Shown here in pieces: positions 10,933 through 20,984 of a stretch of 64,000 nt of DNA. This DNA is from Closterium sp. Naga37s-1 (taxonomy: Eukaryota; Streptophyta; Zygnematophyceae; Desmidiales; Closteriaceae). Both the position numbers and the translations under genes were made by a program. Numbering within the stretch: position 1 is the first letter of the stretch; each line of letters begins with the position of its first letter. Location of the stretch: NCBI GenBank assembly GCA_947471745.1, contig CANJKZ010000010.1:6154501-6218500 (forward strand), in the 5' to 3' direction. The notes beneath the pieces were generated by a model that searched no databases, had not been told where the DNA came from, and saw nothing but the letters and a program-made list of their open reading frames with translations.

Positions 10933-11952
10933 TGTCAACAGGAGTTGTGTGATGGCCTCGTCCTCGCTTGGGCGGAGCCAACTTCGTGGTCGGGTGTACG
11001 GGAGGTGCAGCCGAACAGTAACAGTGAGTGACGCCGACTTAGGCGTGCATGTTGACGGGTTTGGTCGACCTGCACAGGGCCACTGCACAGACGCCGACTT
11101 TGGGACGCCTGCGGTCGATTTCTACCAGTGGTCGACGGCGGGGCTAGTCGACCTGGGAAGGGCGCCGACTTGGAGGGCGCTGATTTCAGGAGGTCGACCT
11201 GGCGAGGTCGACCTGGGAGGCGCCGACCTGAGAGGCGCCGTCGTGGCGACGAGCTGGGAGGGCGCTGACTTCATGGCGCCGACTAGGGGAAGCCGGCTAG
11301 GTGGAGTCGGCAACCAGCAGGTCTGGTCGTCCAGAGGTGGTCGACACGAGGGGGGTAGCCGACTTGGTGAAGCCGGCGAAGGTGGTCGTCGACCTGGGCG
11401 GTCGACGGGCACGGGGAGCAGCGCCTGGTCGACATGGTTGCCAGGTCGACCCGTTATGCGGCGACGGGGTTCTGCGGAGGAACACAACGATCGCCGAGGG
11501 AGTCCTAAAGAAGCCAACCTCGGAGGTGGTATCCCGAGGTCGACGTGGCTGATCAGGTGTAGTCGTTGGCACATGGTCAGCCACACGTTTGCGCTGTGCA
11601 CGTGACGGGGCACAGCACGCCAACCAACTGCGAGCACCTGCGAAGCTGGTCCGCTGCTGTCATGCGGGCGCAACGCTGTGCTGCCGCCTTGCTGCAGCGT
11701 TGGCACGCCGTCGATTTGCAACGTTGGCAAGCCGCATCTTTGCAGCGCTGGAGCGGTGTGGACTCTGCTGCGTTGGAAGGCGGTCGACCGTGCTGTGCTC
11801 GAGGTCAACCTGCTTACTTGCTAGCGTCTGATGTAGTCAATGTTAATTTGACATTGTCAACTATTGTTTTGAACTTTTGCTAGTGAAAGTCTTGCAAATT
11901 CGTGAATGTGTGCATAGAGAGAACACGAGCAAACACGCAAGGAACACTAGGG
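10933..11952 (+). mobile_element. Family D LTR (D-1, 3' LTR)
   Basis: Starts TGTCAACAGGAGT and runs about 1 kb, rich in GTCGAC and GCCGAC words. It matches the D-3 5' LTR (36574-37485) and the D-2 LTR (18340-19164), both on the minus strand. The end is cut by a family A LTR at 11953, so the terminal CA is not visible. Long frames within it have no support. Confidence 0.85.
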
Positions 11953-12100
11953 TGTCAAACTATAATTGTTATAGTTTGTTAGTTTAGTCTAGGTGGTACA
12001 CTGAGTTATGCTGTAGATGGTATAACCCCCTCAAGATTTGCTATATGCCCCCTTGTACTGCTTGTTTCTACTCATTCAATATTCCGTTCACTCGTTAACA
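11953..12100 (+). mobile_element. Family A LTR (copy A-8, 5' LTR)
   Basis: A 148-bp LTR with TG...CA ends, beginning TGTCAAACTATAATTG and closest to the A-7 LTR at 6174. It is a 5' LTR because a primer-binding-like site follows directly. It was inserted into the end of the D-1 LTR. Confidence 0.8.
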
Positions 12101-12119
12101 TGGAATAGAACTAGTTTCA
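12101..12119 (+). promoter_or_regulatory. Degenerate tRNA primer-binding site (A-8)
   Basis: TGGAATAGAACTAG follows the LTR with no gap. Compare TGGTATAGAGCAGG at the same place in A-1 and the initiator-Met consensus TGGTATCAGAGC. Confidence 0.6.
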
Positions 12120-12299
12120 TTCGTATGGGCCCACCGCCGCCCGTTGCTCGTAGCTCGTAAGCGCCTTGTAGCCCGACATCTCGATGCGCCCCGTAAGGCA
12201 CCCGTGTGCCCTTCGTTTGTCCCGTAGCGCGGCCCCTCATGTCCCTCCGTTCGTCCTGTAGCGCAGCCCCCACGGGCCCTTCGTCCGTCCGTCTGATGG
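12120..12299 (+). other. A-8 leader, non-repetitive part
   Basis: About 180 bp rich in CGTAGCGC and GCCCC words, including CCCGTAGCGCGGCCCC and CCTGTAGCGCAGCCCC, loosely resembling the start of the A-1 leader (GGCGTGCCCCGTAGGCC). No coding signal. Confidence 0.5.
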
Positions 12300-14285
12300 A
12301 TCGGTTGGACCAGCTGGGATGTTGGCCCGATGGACTGGTTGGACCAACTGGGATGTTGGCGCGATGGACCGGTTGGACCAATTGGGCTTGTGGCCCGATG
12401 GACCGGTCGGAACAACAGCCTGGTTGGTCCGATGGACCTGTTGGACCAACCAGCCTGTTGGCCCAATGGACCGGTTGGACCAACCGGCCTGTTGACCCGA
12501 CGGACCGGTTTGATCAACCGGCCTGTTGGGGTGACGGACCAGTTGGACCAGCTGGCCTATTGGCCAGATTGAACGGTTGGAACACATGACTTCTTGGCCA
12601 TATGGACAGGTCGGACCAACAAGGCTGTTGGCCCGATGGACTGGTCGGACCAACCGAGCTGTTGGCCTGATGGACCGGTTGGACCAACCGTCCTGTTGGC
12701 CCGATGGACTGGCTGGACCGACCGGCCTATTGGCCCGATGGACGGGTTGGTCCAACTGGCTTGTTGGGCCGATGGATCGGTTGGGTCAATTTGGCCTGTT
12801 GGCCTGATGGACCGACTGGACCAGCTGGCCTGTTGGTCCGATGGACCGGTTAGACCAGCTGGCATGTTTGTCCGATGGACCGATTGGACCAACTAACCTA
12901 TTGGTCCAATGGAACGGTTGGACCGACAAGTTGGACCTGCTGGCCTGTTGGTCTGATGGACCGATTGAACCAGCTGGCCTGTTGGTTCAATGAACCGGTC
13001 GGACCAGCTGGCCTGCTGGTCTGATAGACTGGTTCAACCAGCTGGCATGTTGGCCGGATGGACCGGTCGGACCAACCGACCTGTTGGCCTGATGGACCGG
13101 TTAGACTAACCGTTCTGTTGGCCCGATTGGCCTGCGGGACCAACCAGCCTGTTGGCCCGATGGACCGGTTGGTCCAACCGGCCTGTTGGCCCGATGCATC
13201 GGTTAGACCAACCGGCCTGTTCAGCTGATGGACCGGTTTGACCAACTGGCTTGCTGGTCCAATGGAACGGTTGGCTGTTAAGCCTATTGGTCTGATAGAC
13301 CAATTGGACCAACTATCTTGTTAGTCCAATGGACCGGTTGGACCGACCAGTTGGACCAGCTGACCTGTTGGTCTAATGGACCGTTTGGACTAGTTGGCAA
13401 GTTGGTCAGATGGACCGATTGGACCACTTGGCCTGTTGGTCTGATGGACCGGTTAGACCAGCTGGACTGTTGATCCGATGGACCGGTTGGACCAACCGGC
13501 CTGTCGACCCAATGGATCGGTTGGTCCAGCTGGTCTATTGGCCCGATGGACCGGTTGGACCAGCTGGCCTGTTGGTCCGGTGGATCGATAGGACCAGCTG
13601 GCCTACTCGTCCAATGGACCGTTTAAAACGACCGGTTGGACCAGCTGGCCTGTTGGTCCGATGGACCGGTTGGACCAGCTCCCCATTCAGTCTGATGGGC
13701 CGACTGTACCAGCTGGGGTGTTGGTTCGATGGACCAGTTGGTCCGGCGGGCATGTAGGCCTAATGGACCGGTTGAACCAGCTGACTGTTCGTCCGATGGA
13801 CCAGTTTGACCAACCGAGTTGTTGGCTCGATGGATCTGTTGGACCAACCGGGCTGTTGGCCCATGGACCGGTTTTATTGACCTGCCTGTTGGCCCGATGG
13901 ACTGGTTGGACCAACCGAGTTGTTGGCCCAATGGACCGGTTGGACAAACCGGGATGTTGGCCCGATGGACAAGATTGACCAACCGCCAGTTAATCCAATG
14001 GACCAGGGTTTGACCAACCGGCCTGTTGGCCCGATGGATATGTTGGACCAACCTGCCTATTGGCCCGATGGACCAGTTGGACCAGCTGGCCTGTTGGTCC
14101 GATGGACCGGGAGGACCAGCTGGCTTGTTGATTCGGTCGTCCGCTTGGACCAGCAGGCATGTTGGTCTGATGGACCGATTGGACCAGCTGGCCTGTAGGT
14201 CTGATGGACCAGTTGGACAAGCTGGCCTGTTTGCCCTATGGACCCGTTGGACCATTTGGCCGGTTAGCCTAACGGACTAGTTGGA
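12300..14285. repeat. 34-bp hairpin minisatellite in the A-8 leader
   Basis: About 58 copies of a 34-bp unit (for example starts at 13151, 13185 and 13219). Many units contain the perfect inverted repeat CCGGTTGGACCAACCGG (8-bp arms, 1-nt loop) and a second short palindrome, GGCCTGTTGGCC. Variants carry CCAGCTGG instead. Because 34 is not a multiple of 3 and the unit is poor in stops, overlapping open frames of up to 210 codons appear in all frames on both strands; these are not genes. The array follows the A-8 LTR and primer site, and passes into B-1 integrase at about 14285. Confidence 0.95.
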
Positions 14286-15345
14286 CCAGCTGGCCTGCCA
14301 GCAGAGAGTTGTACTCCTCCTTCACACTCTGCTTCCACTTTTCAGCATCGGACCCACTCAATGCCTCAGCTAGCGTCTTGGGCTCAGGGACGGCTGCCCA
14401 GTAGCAGTGTGCTATCTCTTCCTCATCACACTGCTCAGCCACACTCCCAGCCCTTACCACCTTTGGCTTGCCAAAGCTCGGATAGGTCAGCCGGTTAGGA
14501 GGGCGCACATCCCTCCTAGGACGGTCAGCCGGACGTGCGGCACCTTGTGGAGCACCTTGCTGCTGCTGCTGCGGCTGCTGCTGCTGCTCCTCCACCTCAG
14601 GTTCTCCCCCATCCTCAGTCACCCCAGAGATCTCATTCTCTGAGACAGAAACCTGCACTTGCCTCGAAGGCCGCTGCACCTCATCGGCCTCAATGATCGG
14701 CGGTGTAGCGGGAAGCTTCTGCTGCTGCTGCTTCCACTCCTTGTAGTATAAGGACTCGAGGAACTTCACATCCCTTGACACAGTCAGCTGCTGGCTGGTC
14801 AAGTCCCAAATCAGCCAGCCCTTGTGATCCTTAGCAAGCCCCAAGTGCACACCCCATCTCCCAGAAGCTTCCAGCTTTCCCCTCTTCTCCTCAGGCACAT
14901 GAAACACCACCATGCACCCAAAGGCTCTCAGCATGTTGACTGCTGGTGCACTTCCATACCACTTGGTGTAGGGGACCCACTGCTTGTCCCCTACAGTCGC
15001 CAGCACCCTGTTCTTCACAAGGGCGACCTGCCGCAGTGCAGTCACCCAAAACGGATCCGGCAGCCCTGCACGCCCAAGGAGAGTGCGAACACCTTCCTGC
15101 AGGGTCCGGTTGAACCGCTCAGCCACGCCGTTCTGCTGAGGGTTGTAGGGCACCGTAAGCTGATGCTGGATCCTCTTCTTCTTCAGCACCGCCTCAAAAT
15201 CAGCGCCAATGAATTCTCCCCCGTTGTCAGTGCGGATCAGCTTCACCTTATGTCCGCTCTCCCTTTGAGCTCTCGGCATCCACTCCTTGAGAACAGCCGC
15301 TGCCACCTCCCCCTTGGTCTTGAGAGGGTACACCCACACCGCACA
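14286..15345 (-). pseudogene. B-1 integrase and linker
   Basis: The frame reads MWVYPLKTKGEVAAAVLKEW, then RTDNGGEFIGADF (second catalytic Asp), VPYNPQQNGVAERFNR (catalytic Glu) and MLRAFGCMVVFHVPEEKRGKLE. A linker with polyglutamine runs and PADRPRRDVRPPNRLTYPSF follows, then a start-of-RT-like EALSGSDAEKWKQSVKEEYNSLLAG, where it is cut by the minisatellite. The first catalytic Asp (VHMDVVGP) lies upstream in another frame, so a frameshift at about 15340 disables it. No RT follows. Confidence 0.9.
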
Positions 15346-15900
15346 TCGTCAAATAGTAGCGGCTGCCCGAGAGAGAAAGGGCCCTCGTGGGGCCCACCAC
15401 ATCCATGTGCACTAGTGCAAGTGGAGCCTTGGCTGGTCCTGTGCTGCTGCTGAAGGGAAATTTTGTGAACTTGGTCTCAAGGCATGTAGGACAGCTCCCA
15501 ATCTCCTTCGCTGCCCCCTTCACCTCCAGCCCCTTCAAGCACCCATTCTTCACTAACTTCTGCAGCATAGGGATGTTGATGTGACACAACCTCTCGTGCC
15601 ACGTCTCCCAATCGGCCTCACCACTCCCAGATGAAGCCTTTGCCCATGCAGCGCTCCCATCCACACCAGCAAGCACCTCATCATGTAGCTGCTGTGACTG
15701 CTGCACCTTCTTGACTGCATCCAGGGCCCCATCAGTTGGTGCAGTCTCCTCTCCTCCCGCAGTTGCTTTAGCCGCTGCCGCTGCCTTTGCCGTTGCTGGT
15801 GGTTTCCCATTCCAAGGGATGATGGGCAGCTGCCAGAGGTCCTAGATGCAGCTGCTATTCTCCTCCAAGTCCCACAACAGCAACTTCCCAAGCTTTGCAC
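15346..15900 (-). pseudogene. B-1 pre-integrase zinc domain and integrase N-terminus
   Basis: Contains WETWHERLCHINIPMLQKLV and CPTCLETKFTKFPF, the HHCC pre-integrase domain of copia elements, then LVHMDVVGPTRALSLSGSRYYLT with the first integrase Asp. The frame shifts from the protease part at about 15850 and again near 15340. A Lys/Ala-rich spacer joins it to protease. Confidence 0.85.
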
Positions 15901-16438
15901 GGCAGCTGGTTGGGCCGAAAGTCACTTTGGCCTTGCTTTTCTGCAGCCGGCGCACAGAGAGGAGGTTAGCGGACAAACCTTCAACCAACAGCACATTCCC
16001 CAGCCCCACAAGCCCCCCATTTGCTCCCATGACCTTGGCATTCCCCACACCAATCACAGGGAGCAAGGCATCGGAAGCGGCAGCCACAAACTTTATCTTC
16101 CCAGGGGGCTTTACCTCGTCAAGCAAATCTGCCCGTGGGGTCATGTGACTTGTGCAACCTGAATCTATCACCCAGTGGATGAGGGGGTGCATAACAACCT
16201 TCCCAACTGAACCCACATCATCCCTACTCCCTTGCATATCCTCAACCATGAGGAACATCCCAGGGTCGGCTTTACCTTGTGCACCATCACCTTGTGCACC
16301 TGAACCTTGCACAGCGCCACCTCGTGCACGTTCACCACTTGGCGGCTTCATGCCTGGAGGCGCCCATCCTTCAGGCCGGCTGAAACACTTGAACCATGGG
16401 TGTCCAGCCTTTTTGCAGTACCAGCACGCACCCTCCAT
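15842..16438 (-). pseudogene. B-1 nucleocapsid knuckle and protease
   Basis: Begins MEGACWYCKKAGHPWFKC, an intact CX2CX4HX4C zinc knuckle that binds element RNA in Gag particles. The protease follows with WVIDSGCTSHMTPRADLLDE, and ends with NLLSVRRLQKSKAKVTF as in other copia proteases. The stop after NSSCI separates it from the pre-integrase part, so the polyprotein is broken here. Confidence 0.85.
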
Positions 16439-16439
16439 T

Positions 16440-17236
16440 TGGGTGCTCCCCCTGCCTCCAGAGCTCCCATGCCCCTCATTATAGTCACCTCGGCCTCTCC
16501 CTCTGCCAAAGCCTCTCCCACGGCCTCGGCCTCTCCCTCCCCCTCTTCCTCTGCTGCCTCCTGCAGCTCCATACCCCTCAGCAGTTTTGTTGGCGGCACC
16601 ACCTCCCGTGTGGCGCCTGCGGAAGTCCTCCTGCAGAATCTGCTGCTATAACCACTCAGGCGTCCATTTGTCCTGCTGAACGTTGAGGGTGGGGATGAGG
16701 TTGTCCCACGAGTTGTCGAGCACCGAGATGATCTTGGTGCACTGTTGCATCTGCGACAGCTCGCTGCCCGCCGCTGCCATCCTCGCATAGGTGTCCTTGA
16801 TCTTGTCAAGGACCGGTTTCACATCATCTCCCGGTTTCATGGAGAGGGCAGCCAACTCCTTCTCCAACACAATCACCATCGGCAGCGTGTTGGGCTGAAT
16901 CACGTCGCGTAGCAGCTTCCATGCCTTCGGTCCGGAATCATCCAACTCCACCAAATCCTTGATGTGCTGGAACATGTCGTTGTTGACCGATTGGAGGATG
17001 AGGTCGTACAGCACCGCGCTCTTCTCAATCCACCGATCGCGGGCATCTCCTTCCCCCGGCATCTTCTCCTCTCCCATTGCAATTTTCCGCAGCTTGTAGC
17101 GCTTAAAGGCGCTCCGCATCCGCCCGCTCCATTCCTCATAGTTGGAGCAATCCAAAGCTTCGATCTTGGATGGTGGCGGTTCACTCCTCTTCTCAGCTGC
17201 ATCTCCACTCCCTTGATTCATCTCCTCTGCTCCCAA
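16440..17236 (-). pseudogene. B-1 gag (capsid part)
   Basis: The likely start, MGAEEMNQGSGDAAEKRSEP, lies about 210 bp downstream of the primer site. The copia UBN2-type capsid follows: DCSNYEEWSGRMRSAFKRY, KAWKLLRDVIQPNTLPMVIV and LDNSWDNLIPTLN. A stop after TPEWL at about 16648 interrupts what should continue into ILQEDFRRR and a Gly/Arg-rich tail before the zinc knuckle. One further frameshift separates it from the knuckle frame. Confidence 0.85.
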
Positions 17237-17443
17237 TCAGAGGTTTCAGCTCCCCCCTTTGCTGGTCACAATGTAGATCCACACAATCTTGACAAGTGTC
17301 GGCGCCAACGAAATTTTGGCAGAGTTTCCCCTTAGCGGAAGTCACATCCAACTTCCAGAACTCCACTTAGGCACGCCCACAGGCCATGGTGGGTCTAGGA
17401 GGGTCTTCACACTTCAGTAGACTCCCCACAAGGTCCTTAATCC

Positions 17444-17456
17444 GCTCTGATACCAC
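17444..17456 (-). promoter_or_regulatory. Initiator-Met tRNA primer-binding site (B-1)
   Basis: On the minus strand TGGTATCAGAGCG follows the 5' LTR end after two bases. It is identical to the usual copia initiator-Met site over its first 12 bases. Confidence 0.85.
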
Positions 17457-17457
17457 T

Positions 17458-18334
17458 TGTTAGAGACTAAGGACGGAGTCTATGAAGATTCGGTGCCTAA
17501 TTTTTTCAAAATCGTTGGCTTAGAATTCTGGACAGTAAAGTTGCGCTCAGAAGAAGCGCCGTCGACAAAAAGTTCACAGTCACAACTTCACCAAACTCAG
17601 ATATCTTGTAGCTCTACTCCGTGGCTACAATTCCCAAGTTGAATCGTACGAAAAGGTGAAGTATTTCTTGACTTATCAATTTCGGCGCACTAGGGGGTAT
17701 GCTGCCATAGAATCTTAACTCAATCACAATTGTCTCACAATTTCCACAATTGCTACACAAGAGAGTTTAGAGTAGCAATAAACCAGGTGGGATGGGATGA
17801 GGAGGACGAGAGGGAAGGTCCCAAGAGAGTCCCCAACCAAGGAAACCCCTTGCCACACAATTCCCCTCTCCATAGGCAACCCCACTTTCACTTTTGTCAC
17901 TTTCCCAACCCATGCCATCCACCTTGCCCAACTTGGCCACACTTGCCAACCTGGTTTGGCTCCTCCCAACCACTTGGCAGCATCTACAGTGATGTTGACG
18001 AATTTCCCAACCCCCAAAAGTCTATACCCCTCATGGAGTCAACCCCACAACTTCCCATAGTCACCACAACCAAATATCAAAAGCATACGAACTTCCAACG
18101 TTCGTAACTTTCTTGTTCGTGCTCCGATTGAAGCGATACTTGGTTCGTCGGAAAGCTCTTGAGCAGAGGAGTCACTTCAGATATCTGCTCAAGCCAAATA
18201 ACATTCACACACACTCAGAAAAACCAAACCAGACCAAACATAAATTCTTGCACACGCTCACACCACTCATGCAACGCACGAACATATGATGGGAGGCAGA
18301 CAGACGTGAATGCGTATGATTGCATCACACAACA
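17458..18334 (-). mobile_element. Family B LTR (B-1, 5' LTR)
   Basis: An 877-bp LTR, on the coding strand TGTTGTGTGATG ... TCTCTAACA, closely matching the solo LTR at 34766-35646. Landmarks on the plus strand include CTAAGGACGGAGTCT, CTAGGGGGTATGCTGCC, CTCTTGAGCAGAGGAGTCAC and ATGATGGGAGGCAGACAGAC. It carries no believable gene. Confidence 0.9.
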
Positions 18335-19164
18335 GGAGTGATCGTAGCGTTCCTTCCGTATTTTCTTGTATTCTCTCTACACACACATTCACCGGGAGAA
18401 TTGGCAAAAGTTAACAACAACGGAAGCAACAAAGTTGGCAAGCAAGACTAGATCAGATGCTAGCAAGCATGCAAGTCGACTGCAAGGGCAGCACAGTCGA
18501 CCGCGTTCCAGCACTGCAAGGTCAACCACGCTCCAGCAGTGCAAAGTCGAGGTCCGTCAACGCTGCAAGTCGACGGCGTGCCAACGCTGCAGCAAGGCGG
18601 CTGGAGAGCGTTGCACCCGCAAGACAGCAGCGCACCCGCTTCGCAGGTGCTCGCAGTTGATTGGAGTGCTGTGCCTCGTCTCCTGCACAGCGCAGACACC
18701 AAGTCGTCCACGTGCCGTTGACTGCACCTGATCAGCCATGTTGACCTCGGGATACCAACACCGAGGTCGGCTTCGCCAGAACATCCAGAGCAATCGTCGT
18801 CCATCCCACAAAACCCGTCGCACGGGTAACTTGGTCGACCATTCAACTACGTCGGCCACAGCGTGTCTGGGCCGTCGACTTCGCCAAGTCGTCGGCCTCC
18901 CAGGTCAGCGCCCCTCCCAGGTCGGCGCCCCTCCCAGGTCGACGTTCCTCCCAGGTCGGCGCCCCTCCGAGGTCGGCGCCCCTCCGAGATCGGCGCCCCT
19001 CCCAGTTCGGCGCCCCTCCCAGGTCTGCGCCCCTCCCAGGTCGGCGTCCCTCCCAGGTTGGCGCCCCTCTCACTGCAATAGGTCGGCTGCACCTCCCACA
19101 CACCAGACCACGAAGTCTGCTCCGCCCAAGCGAGGACGTGGCCAACACATTACTCCTGTTGACA
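18335..19164 (-). mobile_element. Family D LTR (D-2, 3' LTR, truncated)
   Basis: The inverted counterpart of the D-1 LTR at 10933-11952. It ends (plus strand) in CTCCTGTTGACA at 19164, which is the LTR start on the coding strand. The other end is cut by the B-1 LTR. Within it an 18-bp repeat has expanded. Confidence 0.8.
18901..19072. repeat. 18-bp minisatellite inside the D-2 LTR
   Basis: About 9.5 copies of CAGGTCGGCGCCCCTCCC, each carrying the palindrome GGCGCC. The D-1 and D-3 LTRs have only 2-4 diverged units at this point, so the expansion is specific to this copy. An 18-bp period keeps frames open, which explains the 211-codon frame across it. Confidence 0.9.
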
Positions 19165-19565
19165 CTCCTCTGCCGCGTTCACGCCTGGGCCCCCAGTCCA
19201 CACGGCAGTACCAGTCGGAGAATAGCTTGTCGGCAGGCATACAACACACAGCATGCCGGTCACCGCACCAGCCGTGCAGAAGGGCACAGCACCTACTACT
19301 GCACGTCGTCATCACCGTCGCCAAAGTCGGCCAGGCGCACTTGGCCGACCAGGAGACTCCGGCCCCTTCGTAGACGAACGTGTAGTCGCCCGTGCTCGTT
19401 CGGTTCTGCTTGTCGTCGGTGTCGTATCCGACCAGCTTTAGCGACTCTGATGCACTGCACGACTCCAGGCGGTGTCACGGGTGTCGGCAAGGTAGGCACG
19501 GCAGTGGTCCTGGTCCTGGTCGCTTCTCACCGTGCAGGCGAACTCGATGTCCGGCCTCATCGTTG
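19165..19565 (-). pseudogene. D-2 RNase H scrap and 3' UTR
   Basis: 19165-19345 matches the family D 3' UTR. 19345-19565 matches the D-3 RNase H region around 30790-31040 on the minus strand (for example GGTGTCACGGGTGTCGGCAAGGTAGGC). The sequence is fused at about 19566 to family A pol on the opposite strand, so neither element is complete here. Confidence 0.7.
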
Positions 19566-19566
19566 T

Positions 19567-20984
19567 CCGGTCTTGACTATGATGCTATCCTCACTGCCAT
19601 GTATGCATTGTCTACTAGTGCCGAGGGTGCCTGTTACCTGTGTGTGCCGCCTGACTCAGGTATAGAGTCTGCTGCTCTAGGTGCTGGTGAGGCTGCTGCT
19701 CTAGGTGCTGGTGCGTCTCCTGCTCCAGGTGCCGGTGAGGCTGCTGCTCTAGGCGCTAGTGAGTCCACTCCTCCAGGTGCTGGTGAGTCTGCTCTCTCTG
19801 GTACTGCGCCTGCTGCGGCCTTGCACACTTTCACCCTTGACTCGGGTGCTTCCCGCTCCTTCTTTCGCGACTGCACTACACTCTCGCCACTCAGTCGGCC
19901 AATGGCGGTCTCTCTTGCTGACCCCTCTGGGGGTCCGGTCCTTGCACACTCCTCCACGGTTCTGCCGTGTCTGGCGGTCCCGTCTGGCTCTCTGTCTGGC
20001 CTCCACCTCCCCTTGTTCTCGACAAACTTGGTGAGTGGAGCTGACCTTCAGGATGCGTGGGTTGACCAGTTCACTCCTGGAGGTCAGTGGGTGACCCACT
20101 GTTCGTGTACTCGGACGGGACGGCACCTGGCCACGTTCACCCGTCAGCCTGGGTCGAGCCTGTACACCCTGACTACCTTGTCTCCTCCGGTTCCTGAGTT
20201 TGGTCAGGTAGCTGCGTCAGGTCAGGTGTTTGCTGTAGCGTCCCGGTCAGGTCCTGAGTCTGCCCCCTGCTCGTGTCGCCTCCTGTCTCACCAGACTCTC
20301 CTCTGGCACCACCGCCTTGGTCACCCCTCCCTGCCTCGTCTCCGAGGCATGGCCTCCCGTGTCCTTGTCACTGGTCTTCCCCAGTCTCTCCCTCTCCTTC
20401 CCCCGGGGCCTGCCCCTACCTGCGTTCCTTGCGTCGAGGGGCGACAGCGCGCCGCTCCTCACTCCTCCGAGTTCCCTCCGACGGAGGCTCCCCTGCAGAC
20501 GCTTCACATGGACGTGTGGGGCCCAGCCCGCGTCCGTGGCGAGGGTCACGAGCGCTGCTTTCTGCTGCTCCTTGACGACTACTCGCGTTACACCACAGTC
20601 TTCCCCTTGCGCTGCAACGGTGAGGTCACTGAGGTGCTGATGAACTGGATCCGCGCTGCCCGTCGTCAGCTTAGCAAGAGTTTCGGCTCGGACCTTCCTG
20701 TTCTGTGTCTGCACTCCGACAGAGGTGGACATTTTTCCTTCGACCTTCTGCGAGCCTTCTGTCGTGCGGAGGGCATCCGCCAGACGTTCACGCTTCCGGC
20801 CTCTCCGCAGCAAAATGGGATTGCTGAGCGCCGCATTGGCATGGTCATGGATGTCGCTCGTACGTCCATGATCCATGCGGCTGCTCCCCATTTTCTGTGG
20901 CCGTTCTCGGTTCAGTACGCGGCGCATCAGCTCAACCTCCAGCCCCGGTTCTCCATTCCGGAGACCACACCTTCTCTGCGGTGA
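19567..20984 (+). pseudogene. A-2 pol: protease, pre-integrase, integrase
   Basis: Reading from LDYDAILTAMYALSTSAEGACYLC. A repetitive GAGEAAALGA linker leads to the protease (FTLDSGASRSFFRDCTTLSPL), the pre-integrase domain (LLWHHRLGHPSLPRLRGM, CVPCVEGRQRAAPHSSEFPP) and integrase (LHMDVWGPARV, LHSDRGGHFSFDLL, ASPQQNGIAERRIGMVMDVA). GGEF is GGHF. A TGA at 20982-20984 replaces the Trp of LRWTGKV in A-1. The 5' LTR, leader and gag are absent; the element is joined to D-2 at about 19566. Confidence 0.9.

Larger units (their letters stand above)
14286..18334 (-). mobile_element. Copia element B-1 (3'-truncated)
   Basis: Minus-strand order: 5' LTR (17458-18334), initiator-Met primer site, gag with CCHC knuckle, protease, pre-integrase, integrase. 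RT, RNase H and the 3' LTR are missing; the element is cut in the linker after integrase, where the 34-bp minisatellite begins. GGAGT at 18335-18339 is the likely target duplication on the LTR side, in the D-2 LTR. Confidence 0.9.

Noticed and set aside
12088..14280. Many overlapping open frames up to 210 codons on both strands
   Set aside because: All are translations of the 34-bp repeat; the period is not a multiple of 3 and the unit is nearly stop-free, so frames stay open by composition. No start context, domain or independent conservation.
18738..19373. 211-codon plus-strand frame across the D-2 LTR
   Set aside because: Driven by the 18-bp array; the region is a minus-strand LTR and 3' UTR by homology to D-1 and D-3.
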